Made by a program: the position numbers and the translations under genes. From positions 124,001 through 188,000 of the forward strand of contig NZ_JAAIYP010000044.1 in assembly GCF_011022235.1 (NCBI RefSeq): a stretch of 64,000 bases of DNA, in the 5' to 3' direction. The stretch comes from Magnetospirillum aberrantis SpK (GTDB lineage: Bacteria; Pseudomonadota; Alphaproteobacteria; Rhodospirillales; Magnetospirillaceae). Positions 44,774-54,508 of the stretch are shown here, piece after piece; the stretch's first letter is position 1; every line of letters begins with the position of its first letter. Under the pieces are notes generated by a model. It searched no databases, had not been told where the DNA came from, and worked only from the letters and a program-made list of their open reading frames with translations.

Positions 44774-44992
44774 GTGGCTGTGGGGTTGATGACCTCAAGA
44801 TAGCAAAGTGGCGACCACCCCGTCAATCACGTTTTGTTCTTGCATGAGCGTTAGGCCGCAGCCCCGGCCGCCCGAAGAAGCGGGGAAGGTCCGGTAAGAG
44901 GAATTGGTACCGACCGATAGGGTGGCTGAAATGGGCGCGATGCGGAATGGGGCAAAAGGGCCGCCAAGCGGAAACCTTCGCCCCCGGCGACG

Positions 44993-45048
44993 TTGAAATC
45001 GGCCATAGGAAAGCGCTATAGTGCTCCAAGGTAACACCTAGGAGCACT
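44993..45048 (+). promoter_or_regulatory. parDE promoter with operator
   Basis: TTGAAA (44993-44998), an 18-base spacer and TATAGT (45017-45022) form a good promoter. AGTGCTCC (45020-45027) and GGAGCACT (45041-45048) are a perfect 8-bp inverted repeat overlapping the -10 and the ribosome-binding site. This is the usual place for autorepression by a ribbon-helix-helix antitoxin. Confidence 0.75.
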
Positions 45049-45053
45049 GCATT

Positions 45054-45335
45054 GTGGCAGCATCCACGACAAGCCTGAAACTCGACGACGAGATAAAGGG
45101 CAAGGTGCAGAGGCTGGCTGTCGCTCAACGCCGTTCGCCGCACTGGATCATGCGCGAAGCCATCGCGCAATACGTTGAACGCGAGGAAAAGCGCGAACAG
45201 TTTCGCCAATCAGCCATCGCCGCCTGGAGCGATTATCAAACGACCGGCTTGCATATCACGGCCACCGAAGCCGATGCTTGGCTTGCCAAGCTTGAAGCAG
45301 GCGAGGACGTTGAGCCCCCTGAATGCCACGGCTGA
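45054..45335 (+). CDS. parD: ParD/CopG-type antitoxin
   Basis: 93 residues, GTG start, AGGAG nine bases upstream. The N-terminal half is a ribbon-helix-helix (TTSLKLDDEIKGKVQRLAVA, then RRSPHWIMREAIAQYVEREE), which binds DNA. The acidic C-terminal half (ATEADAWLAKLEAGEDVEPP) should wrap the toxin. Overlaps the toxin gene by 13 bases. Confidence 0.92.
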   Translation: MAASTTSLKLDDEIKGKVQRLAVAQRRSPHWIMREAIAQYVEREEKREQFRQSAIAAWSDYQTTGLHITATEADAWLAKLEAGEDVEPPECHG

Positions 45336-45613
45336 TCTGGTCGCCTCTGGCGGTACAGGACGTGGCACGGTTGCACGCGTTTCTACGGCCGAAAAGCCAA
45401 GCGGCCGCGTCTCGGGCGGTGCGGGCGATCCGCGACAGCGTGAAAATATTGGCGGCGCAGCCTGAAATCGGCCGACCCGTTGACGATATGGAGCCGCAAT
45501 TCCGTGATTGGCTGATTGAGTTCGGCGATGGCGGCTACGTTGCGCGGTATCATTACGATGGGCGCGATGTTGTCGTTCTGACCGTGCGCCATACAAAGGA
45601 AGCTGGATTCTAA
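45323..45613 (+). CDS. parE: ParE/RelE-superfamily toxin
   Basis: 96 residues. LIWSPLAVQDVARLHAFL at the N-terminus, AVRAIRDSVKILAAQPEIGRPV in the middle, FRDWLIEFGDGGYVARYHY and the C-terminal VVLTVRHTKEAGF fit the ParE fold. ParE members inhibit DNA gyrase; RelE-like ones cut mRNA. The Arg-His near the end is typical of ParE. Translationally coupled to parD. Confidence 0.92.
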   Translation: MPRLIWSPLAVQDVARLHAFLRPKSQAAASRAVRAIRDSVKILAAQPEIGRPVDDMEPQFRDWLIEFGDGGYVARYHYDGRDVVVLTVRHTKEAGF

Positions 45614-45928
45614 AGCTGTGATGGGCGTGCGGCATTTATAGCGCATCGACCTTGGGGCAAAAAATCTGAACCAACGTCTGCATTCGAGTGCCGGGATCCT
45701 GCTCTCGAGCGGCCGACATGGGCGCAAAGGGACCATTCGTTCGCGCCAATGCCCAAATACATGGCTGGCCGGGCCAAGCCCGGCCATGACGTTTATGGGC
45801 TCGAAGATTTCTTCGCAGGTTGAAAGCGTCAAAAAGCGAGAAGGCGCATCACTCTCGCAAGGCGCCCTCCACACTTATTGTAAACCCCTGGGCCAAACGG
45901 TCGGGGGCTTTGGCGATGTCGTGGTGTT
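45614..45928. other. Intergenic region between parE and map
   Basis: 315 bases between convergent genes. It holds a palindromic repeat element (45766-45786) and otherwise nothing recognisable. Confidence 0.5.
45766..45786. repeat. Palindromic repeat of the MAGLGPA type
   Basis: TGGCCGGGC / GCCCGGCCA with a 3-base loop. On the minus strand the surrounding bases read VMAGLGPASHVFG, the spurious peptide encoded by a dispersed palindrome found in many alphaproteobacteria. It lies between parE and map and may act as a terminator for either. Confidence 0.6.
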
Positions 45929-46726
45929 TCAGGCCGACGGGAAGAACACGCCGCCCGGCGACAGGGTGAAAATCTCGCAGCCCTGGGCGGTGACGCCGAT
46001 GGAATGCTCGAACTGCGCCGACAGGGATTTGTCCTTGGTGACCGCGGTCCAGCCATCCGACAAAATCTTGGTGTCGGCCTTGCCGGCGTTGACCATCGGC
46101 TCGATGGTGAAGAACATGCCTTCCTTCAGCACCAGACCATGGCCGGGGCGGCCGTAATGCATGACGTTGGGCGGTTCGTGGAAGATACGGCCCAGCCCAT
46201 GGCCGCAGAAATCGCGCACCACGGAAAAACGCTGCTTCTCGACAAAGGATTGAATGGCCCAGCCGATGTCGCCCAAGGTGGCGCCGGGACGCACCACCTC
46301 GATGCCGCGCATCAAGGCCTCGTGCGTGACCTCGACCAGCCGCTTGGCCTTCACGCCGGGCTTTCCCACATAATACATGCGGCTGGAATCGCCGTGCCAG
46401 CCATCGACGATGGGGGTGACGTCGATGTTGACGATGTCGCCGTCCTCCAACTTCTTGTCGCTGGGGATGCCGTGGCACACCACGTGGTTGACCGAGGTGC
46501 AGATGGATTTCGGGTAGCCGCGATAGTTCAGCGGCGCCGAGATGCCGCCGCGTTCGGCGATGAACTCCGAACACAGCCGGTCCAACTCGCCGGTGGTGAC
46601 GCCGGGCACCACGTGGGGGCCGATGAAGTCCAAGGTTTCCGCGGCCAAACGGCCGGCCTTGCGCATGCCTTCGAAATCTTCGAGACCATGCAGCGGGATG
46701 CGCCCCGCCTCGCGCTCACTTTCCAT
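45929..46726 (-). CDS. map: Methionine aminopeptidase, type I
   Basis: 265 residues. Removes the initiator Met from nascent proteins with two metal ions. Ligands are visible: Asp in VNIDVTPIVDG, Asp in GWHGDSSRMY, His in FCGHGLGRIFHEPPN, Glu in FFTIEPM and Glu in QFEHSIGV. VNHVVCHGIPSD holds the substrate His. Third gene of a methyltransferase-sfsA-map operon, 5 bases after sfsA. Confidence 0.97.
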   Translation of the reverse strand: MESEREAGRIPLHGLEDFEGMRKAGRLAAETLDFIGPHVVPGVTTGELDRLCSEFIAERGGISAPLNYRGYPKSICTSVNHVVCHGIPSDKKLEDGDIVNIDVTPIVDGWHGDSSRMYYVGKPGVKAKRLVEVTHEALMRGIEVVRPGATLGDIGWAIQSFVEKQRFSVVRDFCGHGLGRIFHEPPNVMHYGRPGHGLVLKEGMFFTIEPMVNAGKADTKILSDGWTAVTKDKSLSAQFEHSIGVTAQGCEIFTLSPGGVFFPSA

Positions 46727-46731
46727 ATGCC

Positions 46732-47445
46732 TCAGTTCCCAAGGCCGCCCAGGTCGATGGGCAGCCGTTCCTTGATGGTGATTCCGTCCAATGTCATGGA
46801 ACAGGTATAGCAGATTGCCTCGACGCCGTCGCCCTTGGCTGCCCGCAGACCTTCGGCATAGGTCGGATCGATGTCAGCCGCCGGGCGGAACCCAATGCAA
46901 TCCTCGCGCTGGACCAGATAAAGCATGACGGCACGGGCGCCCAACGCCACCTGGTCGCGCAGTTCCAACAGGTGCTTGGCCCCGCGTGCGGTGACGGCGT
47001 CGGGGAACTCCGCCCAATCTCCCCGTTTCAGGTGGACGTTCTTGACTTCAACGTAGCAAGGCGGCCGGTCGGGCGCTTCCAGCAACAGGTCGATCCGCGA
47101 ATTGCGGCCGTACTTCACCTCGCGCCGCAGGGTGGCATAGCCGGCCAGTTCGGGAATTCTTCCCTCTGTCACGCCTTCGGCGGCGACCAGGTTGGGCCAT
47201 GCGGTGTTGACGCCGACCAAGGCACCATCGACGCGGCACAATTCCCAGCTCCAGGCCAACTTGCGCGTCGGGCTGTTGGCCGGCGACAGCCACACCTCGA
47301 TTCCCGGCGTGCTGGTGCCCAGCATGGCGCCGGAATTGGCCAGATGGGCGGTGACCTCCTGGCCGTCGTCAAGACGGATGTCGGCCAGGAAGCGTTTGTA
47401 GCGGCGGATCAGGGTGCCGTGCACCAGGGGATGGGCGAAACGCAT
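46732..47445 (-). CDS. sfsA: Sugar fermentation stimulation protein SfsA
   Basis: 237 residues. DNA/RNA-binding nuclease-like family. Marks: HLANSGAMLGTSTPGIEVWL, RIDLLLEAPDRPPCYVEVKN, FPDAVTARGAKHLLEL and the C-terminal DIDPTYAEGLRAA. The PD-(D/E)xK-like core Asp-ExK is present. Sits between the methyltransferase and map with 4-5 base gaps. Confidence 0.94.
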   Translation of the reverse strand: MRFAHPLVHGTLIRRYKRFLADIRLDDGQEVTAHLANSGAMLGTSTPGIEVWLSPANSPTRKLAWSWELCRVDGALVGVNTAWPNLVAAEGVTEGRIPELAGYATLRREVKYGRNSRIDLLLEAPDRPPCYVEVKNVHLKRGDWAEFPDAVTARGAKHLLELRDQVALGARAVMLYLVQREDCIGFRPAADIDPTYAEGLRAAKGDGVEAICYTCSMTLDGITIKERLPIDLGGLGN

Positions 47446-47449
47446 GGGG

Positions 47450-48343
47450 TCAGTCGAAGCTGGGCTGGCACAATTCCTGAACCAGCGAGCGCTGGCCGGA
47501 ACCGGGGGGCAATGGCTGCGGCTGGCTGGAATGCGGGGTCCAGGCGGTCATGGTCAGCACCTGGAAGGTGGCGGGAACGCGCCCGTCGCCGTCGCCGAAT
47601 TGGGTGATATAGCGTTCCAGTCCGTGCAGAAGGGTGCGGCGCCGGGTCATGCCCTTGCGCTGCTCGGCGACGGCGTTGGCTTCGCCCATGCCGCGCAGGT
47701 CGGCCAACAGCCGCATGGGATCGCCATAGGAAACGTCGATGTCGTCGCAATCCACCACCGGCAGGGCGAAGCCGGCGCGTTGCAACAGCCCGCCCAGGTC
47801 GCGCAGGTCGGCGAAGGGCGAGACGCGGGGGCTCATGCCCCCTTCCTCGGCGATTTCGCCTTCGGCCAGCGATTGCCGCAGTTCCTTGAGCGTCTCGCCG
47901 CCCAGCATGGCGCCCAGGAACAAGCCGTCGGGTTTCAGGACCCGACGGATTTGCACCAAGGTTCCGGGCAGGTCGTTGACCCAATGTAGCGACAGGCACG
48001 AAATCACCAGATCGAAGCTGGCGTCGGCGAAAGGCAGCCATTCCTCGTCCGCCGCCAGGGTCGGGTGGCCGTTGGCGCGTGCACGCGCCGCCATGGCCGG
48101 ACTGAGGTCGCATTGCACCAGCGTCTCGATGCCGCCCCGCCCGCCCAGGGTGTCGGCGATCTCGCCGGTGTGGCAGCCAAGGTCGAGGGCCAGCGGAAAG
48201 CGATGGGTGACGTCGCTCAGGCGGTCGGCCAAACGCTCCGCCACCTCGCGGACCAGGAAATCGTGGGCGGCGAAACGGTCGGCGGCACGGTCACGGCGCT
48301 TGCGCAGCAACGAGCGGTCGAAGATTCTGATGGGGTCGGGCAT
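47450..48343 (-). CDS. SAM-dependent methyltransferase, BioC/NDUFAF5-like
   Basis: 297 residues. LALDLGCHTGEIADTLG binds SAM; LVISCLSLHWVNDLPGTLVQ and LKPDGLFLGAMLGGETLKELR are typical of the BioC/NDUFAF5 branch. The mitochondrial member hydroxylates a complex I subunit; bacterial ones often sit near sfsA or comF as here. There is no ribosome-binding site before ATG 48343 (TATAGCCTAT precedes it), so translation may be leaderless. Divergent from comF with a 45-base gap. Confidence 0.85.
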   Translation of the reverse strand: MPDPIRIFDRSLLRKRRDRAADRFAAHDFLVREVAERLADRLSDVTHRFPLALDLGCHTGEIADTLGGRGGIETLVQCDLSPAMAARARANGHPTLAADEEWLPFADASFDLVISCLSLHWVNDLPGTLVQIRRVLKPDGLFLGAMLGGETLKELRQSLAEGEIAEEGGMSPRVSPFADLRDLGGLLQRAGFALPVVDCDDIDVSYGDPMRLLADLRGMGEANAVAEQRKGMTRRRTLLHGLERYITQFGDGDGRVPATFQVLTMTAWTPHSSQPQPLPPGSGQRSLVQELCQPSFD

Positions 48344-48388
48344 ATAGGCTATATGGCATGGTCGGGTGGCCGGGGGGAAGATCGAATC

Positions 48389-49123
48389 ATGCGGGGCAGG
48401 GTTCTGTTGCGGCGGATGGTGGACGCGGTGTTGCCGTGCCTGTCCTGCGGCGCGGTGGTCGCCGAACCGGGTAGCCTGTGCCCCGATTGCTGGGCCGGGA
48501 TGGGTTTCCTGGCGCCGCCCTGGTGTCATGCCTGTGGTCGGCCGTTCGACGTCGATCCCGGCGGCGCCGCCGACCAGATGCTATGCGGTCCGTGTCTCGC
48601 CAAACCGCCACCTTGGGGACGGGCGCGGGCGGTGCTGCGGTACGACCAGTCGTCGAAGCCGTTGATCCTGCGGTTCAAGCATGCCGACCGGCTGGAAGGG
48701 GCGCCGGCCTTCGCCCGCTGGATGGCCCGTGCCGGCGCCGACCTTCTGGCCGATGCCGAGGTGCTGGTGCCGGTGCCGTTGCATCGCTGGCGGCTGTTGG
48801 CCCGGCGTTACAATCAATCGGCGGTTCTGGCGCTGGCGGTGGGACGGTTGAGCGGGCGGGCGGTAGTGCCCGACGCCCTGGTGCGCGTGCGCCGTACGGC
48901 GTCGCAAGGTCACATGGACCGGGAACAACGGTTGCGCAACGTGGCCGGCGCCTTTGCGGTGATGCCGGAAAGACAAGACCGGCTGGCCGGGCGCCGGGTG
49001 GTTCTGGTCGACGACGTCCTGACCACCGGGGCGACGGTGGGGGAATGTGCCCGCGTGCTGTTGGCGGCCGGGGCGGCGGGAGTGGACGTGCTGACGCTTG
49101 GGCGGGTGGTGTTTGGCGATTGA
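48389..49123 (+). CDS. comF: ComF-family phosphoribosyltransferase-like protein
   Basis: 244 residues. Zinc-ribbon CLSC..CPDC..CHAC..CGPC in the first 75 residues, then a type I phosphoribosyltransferase fold with VPVPLHRWRLLARRYNQS and the PRPP loop VVLVDDVLTTGAT. In competent bacteria ComF helps DNA uptake. GGGGGGAAG precedes ATG 48389. Confidence 0.93.
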   Translation: MRGRVLLRRMVDAVLPCLSCGAVVAEPGSLCPDCWAGMGFLAPPWCHACGRPFDVDPGGAADQMLCGPCLAKPPPWGRARAVLRYDQSSKPLILRFKHADRLEGAPAFARWMARAGADLLADAEVLVPVPLHRWRLLARRYNQSAVLALAVGRLSGRAVVPDALVRVRRTASQGHMDREQRLRNVAGAFAVMPERQDRLAGRRVVLVDDVLTTGATVGECARVLLAAGAAGVDVLTLGRVVFGD

Positions 49124-49161
49124 AACGCTATATTAAGGGCCATGTTCAACAGGAGCGTTCG

Positions 49162-49425
49162 ATGGCCGATATCGAAATCTACACCACTCTGGTCTGTCCC
49201 TATTGCGTCCGCGCGAAGAGGCTGTTCGACAAGAAGGGCGTCACTTATCGGGAAATCGACGTGTCCCACGACGGCGGGCTGCGCGAGGCGATGACCGCGC
49301 GGGCCGGCGGCCGGCGTACCGTGCCGCAAATCTTCATCGACGGCGAACATGTCGGCGGCTGCGACGACCTTTACGCGCTCGACGCCCAAGGTGGCCTGGA
49401 TTCCAAGCTGGGGGTGGACGCATGA
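49162..49425 (+). CDS. grxC: Glutaredoxin 3
   Basis: 87 residues. TTLVCPYCVRAKRLFDKKGV has the dithiol CPYC centre; RRTVPQIFIDGEHVGGCDDL holds the cis-Pro and glutathione-binding GGCDD. Single-domain cytosolic thiol oxidoreductase. CAGGAG upstream. The stop overlaps the next start by ATGA. Confidence 0.97.
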   Translation: MADIEIYTTLVCPYCVRAKRLFDKKGVTYREIDVSHDGGLREAMTARAGGRRTVPQIFIDGEHVGGCDDLYALDAQGGLDSKLGVDA

Positions 49426-50255
49426 ACCCGACGTTCAAGGCGGCCTGTCTTCAGGTCAACGCCACCACCGACCTTCAGCACAATCTCGACACCGCCATGC
49501 GCTATGCGGTCGAGGCCCGCGCCGCCGGCGCCGAGCTGATCCTGATGCCGGAAAACGTGGCGATGATGGAATGGGGGCGCTCGAACATCGTGCTCAAGGC
49601 CATGCCCGAGGATGATCATCTGGCGCTCAAGGCCTTTCGCGAGTTGGCCAAGGAACTGAACTGCTACATCCATACCGGCACGCTGCATGTGCTGTTGGAT
49701 GGCGGCATGGTCGCCAACCGGACCTATGTGTTGCGGCCCGATGGCGTGGCGGTCGCCAAGTACGACAAGATCCACATGTTCGACGTGGACCTTGGCTTGG
49801 GCGAGGTGTACCGCGAAAGCACCACCTTCCAGCCCGGCGACCGGGCGGTGGCGGCGCGGCTGCCGTGGGGCAAGCTGGGACTGTCGGTGTGTTACGACCT
49901 GCGCTTCCCGCACCTGTTCCGCGCCCTGGCCAAGGCCGGCTGCGATTTCCTGGCGGTGCCGGCGGCTTTCACCAAGGTTACCGGCAAGGCCCATTGGCAT
50001 GTGCTGCTGCGGGCCCGCGCCATCGAGACCGGCTGTTACGTCTTCGCCCCTGCCCAATGCGGCACCCATGCCAACAACCGCGAAACCTATGGTCACGCCC
50101 TGATCGTTTCGCCGTGGGGGGAAATCCTGGCCGACGCGCTGGAACAGCCAGGGTGGATCATCGCCGACATCGACCCGCGCAAGGTGGCTGACGCCCGTAA
50201 GAAAATCCCCTGCCTGGACCACGACCGTCCCTTCGCCATGCCACCCAAGGATTAA
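49422..50255 (+). CDS. Carbon-nitrogen hydrolase, Nit1/deaminated glutathione amidase-like
   Basis: 277 residues. Nitrilase-superfamily Glu-Lys-Cys triad: Glu in LILMPENV, Lys in KYDKIHMFD, Cys157 in LSVCYDLRFPHLFR. The FDVDLGLGEVYRES segment is typical of Nit1/YbeM, which repairs deaminated glutathione. Coupling to a glutaredoxin gene by a four-base overlap fits a glutathione role. Its end overlaps the convergent methyltransferase by four bases. Confidence 0.92.
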   Translation: MNPTFKAACLQVNATTDLQHNLDTAMRYAVEARAAGAELILMPENVAMMEWGRSNIVLKAMPEDDHLALKAFRELAKELNCYIHTGTLHVLLDGGMVANRTYVLRPDGVAVAKYDKIHMFDVDLGLGEVYRESTTFQPGDRAVAARLPWGKLGLSVCYDLRFPHLFRALAKAGCDFLAVPAAFTKVTGKAHWHVLLRARAIETGCYVFAPAQCGTHANNRETYGHALIVSPWGEILADALEQPGWIIADIDPRKVADARKKIPCLDHDRPFAMPPKD

Positions 50256-50773
50256 GGCAAGGGAAAGGGACCTGGGCCGTTGACGGCGCAGAGGCGCTGG
50301 ATGACGGCCCGGCCTTCCATGACGCCGTCTTCATAGGCCACCACCGTCAATCCCGCCGCCAGTTCCAGCAACTCGCCGCGTTTCAACAGGAAGTCGGGGC
50401 GGCTGGGGCGGCCAAAGGCTTGGTTGCCGTCGGCGAAGGTTTCGTAAAGCAGCACGCCGCCCGGCGCCAATGCCGCGCACAGCGCCGGGAACAACGGCCG
50501 CCACAGGTAATTGGCGACCACCACCGCGTCGAATTGCCGTGGTCCCAGCGGCCATGGCGTGCCGTCCTCAAGGTCGGCGGCGATCAGTTCGGCGCCGGGG
50601 GCTGTCGTGCGGCTCAGGTCGCGGTCGATTCCGGTGACGGTATGGCCGCATGCCAGGAAATACCGGCCATGCCGTCCACCGCCGCAGGCCACGTCGAGCA
50701 CCGAGCCACGGGGGCGCACCAGGGGGGTGAAACGGGCGATCCAGGACGAGGCTTGGTCGGGCATGCGTGTCAT
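50252..50773 (-). CDS. Small class I methyltransferase, TehB-like
   Basis: 173 residues. VLDVACGGGRHGRYFLACGH is a clear SAM-binding motif I, followed by GIDRD and LIAADLEDGTPWPL. FDAVVVANYLWRPLFPALCA and GGVLLYETFADGN continue the fold. Substrate unknown. An in-frame ATG three codons later is an alternative start. Divergent from the DUF1178 gene with a 55-base gap. Confidence 0.85.
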   Translation of the reverse strand: MTRMPDQASSWIARFTPLVRPRGSVLDVACGGGRHGRYFLACGHTVTGIDRDLSRTTAPGAELIAADLEDGTPWPLGPRQFDAVVVANYLWRPLFPALCAALAPGGVLLYETFADGNQAFGRPSRPDFLLKRGELLELAAGLTVVAYEDGVMEGRAVIQRLCAVNGPGPFPLP

Positions 50774-50828
50774 CCGGTTGTCTTTGTCCGCCGCTTTCCT
50801 ATAAAGGGGGGCGGGAAGGGTTCAGATC

Positions 50829-51239
50829 ATGATCTTGTTCGAACTGCGCTGCGCGCGCGACCATCATTTCGAGGGCTGGTTCAAGGACGGCGCCGCCTAT
50901 GACGCCCAGGCGGCGGCGGGCGAGATCGCCTGCCCGGTGTGCGGCGACACCCAGGTCTCCAAGGCGATCATGGCGCCGCGCCTGAACAAGGCCACCGGCC
51001 AAAGTCTGGACGCCCAGGGGGCGGCGCAGGAAATGCGCCGCATGCTGCTCGAACTGCGCCAGACGGTCGAACAGACTTGCGATTACGTGGGCGACAATTT
51101 CGCCGACGAGGCCCGCAAGATTCATTACGGCGACGTCGAGGAACGTCCCATCTATGGCGAGGCGTCGGCGGAACAGGCGAGCGAGCTCGAGGCGGAAGGA
51201 ATCGCCGTCGCCCGTCTTCCCTGGCTCAGGGAAAACTGA
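50829..51239 (+). CDS. DUF1178 family protein
   Basis: 136 residues. Begins MILFELRCARDHHFEGWF, then CPVCGD: together a C-H...CxxC zinc-ribbon-like site (residues 8-39). A helical tail follows with ARKIHYGDVEERPIYGEAS. The family is widespread in alphaproteobacteria, often downstream of nit or grx genes, and has no known function. Confidence 0.92.
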   Translation: MILFELRCARDHHFEGWFKDGAAYDAQAAAGEIACPVCGDTQVSKAIMAPRLNKATGQSLDAQGAAQEMRRMLLELRQTVEQTCDYVGDNFADEARKIHYGDVEERPIYGEASAEQASELEAEGIAVARLPWLREN

Positions 51240-51263
51240 GCGGAAAACACGGCCCTTCCAACA

Positions 51264-51294
51264 ACAAACCCCGCCGCGATGCGACGGGGTTTGT
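51264..51294. terminator. Bidirectional terminator between DUF1178 and aspartate aminotransferase
   Basis: ACAAACCCCG (51264-51273) and CGGGGTTTGT (51285-51294) pair perfectly. The T-rich right side serves the plus strand; the left side is less A-rich, so minus-strand termination is weaker. Confidence 0.8.
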
Positions 51295-51315
51295 CATTGT
51301 TCGGACGAAGAAAGC

Positions 51316-52611
<1,296 letters not shown>

Positions 52612-53421
52612 TTACGACGGGACCAGGGGCTGAAGCAGTACCCGAAGCTTGTCCAGCGCCTTTTTTTCCAGAACGCGGACACGTTCCTTGGAAAGCTGCA
52701 TCTCCTTGGCCAGGCAATCCAGCGAGGGCTTGAGCTCGGAAAAATGACGGCGAACGATGATCAGCCGCTCGCGCGTGTCGAGCGCCGCCATCGCGGCGGC
52801 AATCGAACGGACGCGGGCGCGCCGTTCCGAACGCGCCAAGGCCACTTCCTCGGGATTGGGACCGGGATCGGGCAGGCGCTCCACCCAGGCGCCGTCGCCG
52901 GGCTCGGCCGCGTCCAGGGTCAGGTCGCGGCCGGTGACGCGCGCCGCCAGGGCCTTGACCTCGGCCAGTGGCGTCTTGAACCGCGCGGCCAACGCGGCGG
53001 CCCATTCCTCGGCCGGGGCGCCTTCCGCCAGACGTTTGCGCACCGCTAGGAACAGCGCCTTCTGCGCGTTGGTGGTGCCGACCCGCACCAAGGACCACGA
53101 GCGCACCATGTGGTCTTGCATGGCGGCGCGAATCCACCACATGGCGTAGGTGGAAAAGCGGTTGTCGTGGGCGTCGGGATCGAATTTGCGCGCCGCCAGC
53201 GACAATCCGACCATGCCTTCCTGGATCAGGTCGGCCATGGCCACCCCCGAGGCACGATAGCGTTGCGCCAGTTTCAGCACGAAACGAAAATGGCTTGCCA
53301 TCAGACGCTCGGTGGCGGAACCGTCGCCGCAACAGGCACGTCGGGCTAGTTCCCGTTCTTCCTCCTGCGAAAGCATGGGGGCCTGATGGGCCAAGGTGTG
53401 AAAGCGCCAGGAAAGCGTCAT
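52612..53421 (-). CDS. rpoH: RpoH-type (sigma-32) RNA polymerase sigma factor
   Basis: 269 residues from ATG 53421, or 276 from GTG 53442. Region 2: LMASHFRFVLKLAQRYRASG, DLIQEGMVGLSLAARKFDP, FSTYAMWWIRAAMQDHMVRS. The RpoH box is AQKALFLAVRKRL. Region 4: LDCLAKEMQLSKERVRVLEK. Directs heat-shock or general stress transcription. It is shorter than most alphaproteobacterial RpoH (about 290-300), with a compact segment between the RpoH box and region 3, and could be the second of two RpoH copies. Confidence 0.9.
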   Translation of the reverse strand: MTLSWRFHTLAHQAPMLSQEEERELARRACCGDGSATERLMASHFRFVLKLAQRYRASGVAMADLIQEGMVGLSLAARKFDPDAHDNRFSTYAMWWIRAAMQDHMVRSWSLVRVGTTNAQKALFLAVRKRLAEGAPAEEWAAALAARFKTPLAEVKALAARVTGRDLTLDAAEPGDGAWVERLPDPGPNPEEVALARSERRARVRSIAAAMAALDTRERLIIVRRHFSELKPSLDCLAKEMQLSKERVRVLEKKALDKLRVLLQPLVPS

Positions 53422-53442
53422 CCGGTTCCATCTCTGGGGCAC

Positions 53443-53873
53443 GCGGCGCCGCCCCCCTTGGCGGTGCGAACGTCCCTATTTTGTTTTATTCGAAAATCGC
53501 GCGGACGCCAATTGTCGTCGCGTGATTTTTCCTGAGGGGCGATCCTTGATTTTGCAGGAAGCGTCTTGGGGATTGCCCCCCCCTTTGAAGCAGTCGTTGT
53601 GCGCCGGGCAATTTTACAGAATCAAGAAATTTAGCGATCGGCCACATGGGGCGTATTTATACGGAATATCCGGCAACGATCCTTGAGACCTTTATTTCGC
53701 ATGGACATGGCTTTGGTGTCGAAACCCTGCGCCATACCGAACCCTGCCAAGCGATGTAGGCTGTCTCCGACTTTTGGATTACGTTGCGACGCACACAAGC
53801 GGTTGACGCGATACGCAGCCCGGATTATGTTTGCTGCGCCGCAATAACAGCCCCCGGTTGGAGGAAGACCCCT
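53443..53873. other. Divergent regulatory region between rpoH and the phasin gene
   Basis: 431 bases. AT-richer near 53480-53640. It contains the phasin promoter (53803-53831). For rpoH, TTGGCG-17-TAAAAC on the minus strand (53480-53512 area) is a weak candidate. No gene is seen. Confidence 0.5.
53803..53831 (+). promoter_or_regulatory. Phasin gene promoter
   Basis: TTGACG (53803-53808), a 17-base spacer and TATGTT (53826-53831), 43 bases before the ATG. The best sigma-70-like promoter in the window. Confidence 0.7.
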
Positions 53874-54329
53874 ATGGCCACCAAGCAGCAGGCGGAACAA
53901 TTCTTCGATTTCGATATCAGCAAGTTCGATATCAGCAAGTACCTCGGTGATTTCAAGGTGCCCGGCGTGGACGTCGACACCCTGGTCAGCAGCCAGCGCA
54001 AGAACATCGATGCCCTGACCCAGGCCAACAAGCTGGCCTATGAGGGTTTCCAGGCCGTGATCAAGCGTCAGGCCGAAATCCTGCGCCAGACCGTGGACGA
54101 GATCGCCCAGGCCACCAAGGACATCGCCGAGCCCGGCAATCCCCAGGAAAAGGCCGCCAAGCAGGCCGAACTGGCCAAGGACGCCTTCGAGCGTTCGCTG
54201 GCCAACCTGCGCGAACTGTCCGAAATGGTCGCCAAGGCCAATTCCGAGGCTTTCGATCTGCTGAACAAGCGTTTCACCCAGAACCTGGACGAAGTGCGCG
54301 ACGCCTTCGCCAAGCTGGGCAAGAAGTAA
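53874..54329 (+). CDS. phaP: Phasin (polyhydroxyalkanoate granule-associated protein)
   Basis: 151 residues. Amphipathic helical protein that coats PHA granules. FDISKFDISKYLGDFKVPGV near the start is a short imperfect tandem repeat (FDIS), then RKNIDALTQANKLAYEGFQA is the phasin_2 core, followed by a coiled coil to the KLGKK end. GGAGG stands nine bases before ATG 53874. Monocistronic, with its own promoter and terminator. Confidence 0.93.
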   Translation: MATKQQAEQFFDFDISKFDISKYLGDFKVPGVDVDTLVSSQRKNIDALTQANKLAYEGFQAVIKRQAEILRQTVDEIAQATKDIAEPGNPQEKAAKQAELAKDAFERSLANLRELSEMVAKANSEAFDLLNKRFTQNLDEVRDAFAKLGKK

Positions 54330-54392
54330 GCCTTTTCCTTCGGGACAAGGTGAAGGCGGCCCCATCCGACGGGCGGCCTCCGGTTATCGCAG

Positions 54393-54423
54393 AAGCCCTC
54401 GCCTTTTTGGCGGGGGCTTTTCG
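54393..54423 (+). terminator. Terminator of the phasin gene
   Basis: AAGCCCTCGCC (54393-54403) pairs with GGCGGGGGCTT (54409-54419, one G-T pair) around TTTTT; TTTTC follows. Confidence 0.85.
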
Positions 54424-54453
54424 ATTCACGCCCCTTGCCGAAGGGAAGGTAAA

Positions 54454-54480
54454 AGAAACCCCGCCACGAAGGACGGGGTT
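54454..54480 (-). terminator. Terminator of the RodZ-like gene
   Basis: On the minus strand AACCCCG...CGGGGTT (54457-54480, with a one-base bulge) is followed by TCTTTT. It lies 28 bases after the stop of the RodZ-like gene. Confidence 0.78.
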
Positions 54481-54508
54481 CGCTTTGTACTGAATGTGCC
54501 GATGGCCT

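Larger units (their letters stand above)
44671..45053. other. Intergenic region between the toxin gene and parDE
   Basis: 383 bases. Holds the toxin ribosome-binding site, a minus-strand terminator (44743-44773) and the parD promoter and operator. A minus-strand frame ending at 44795 (MQEQNVIDGVVATLLS) precedes the terminator and may be the remnant of a lost gene; I do not recognise it. Confidence 0.5.

Noticed and set aside
42934-44847. 637-codon plus-strand frame opposite the toxin gene
   Set aside because: Repetitive Arg/Gly/Leu content and duplicated exactly with the repeat; the minus frame has domains and a good start.
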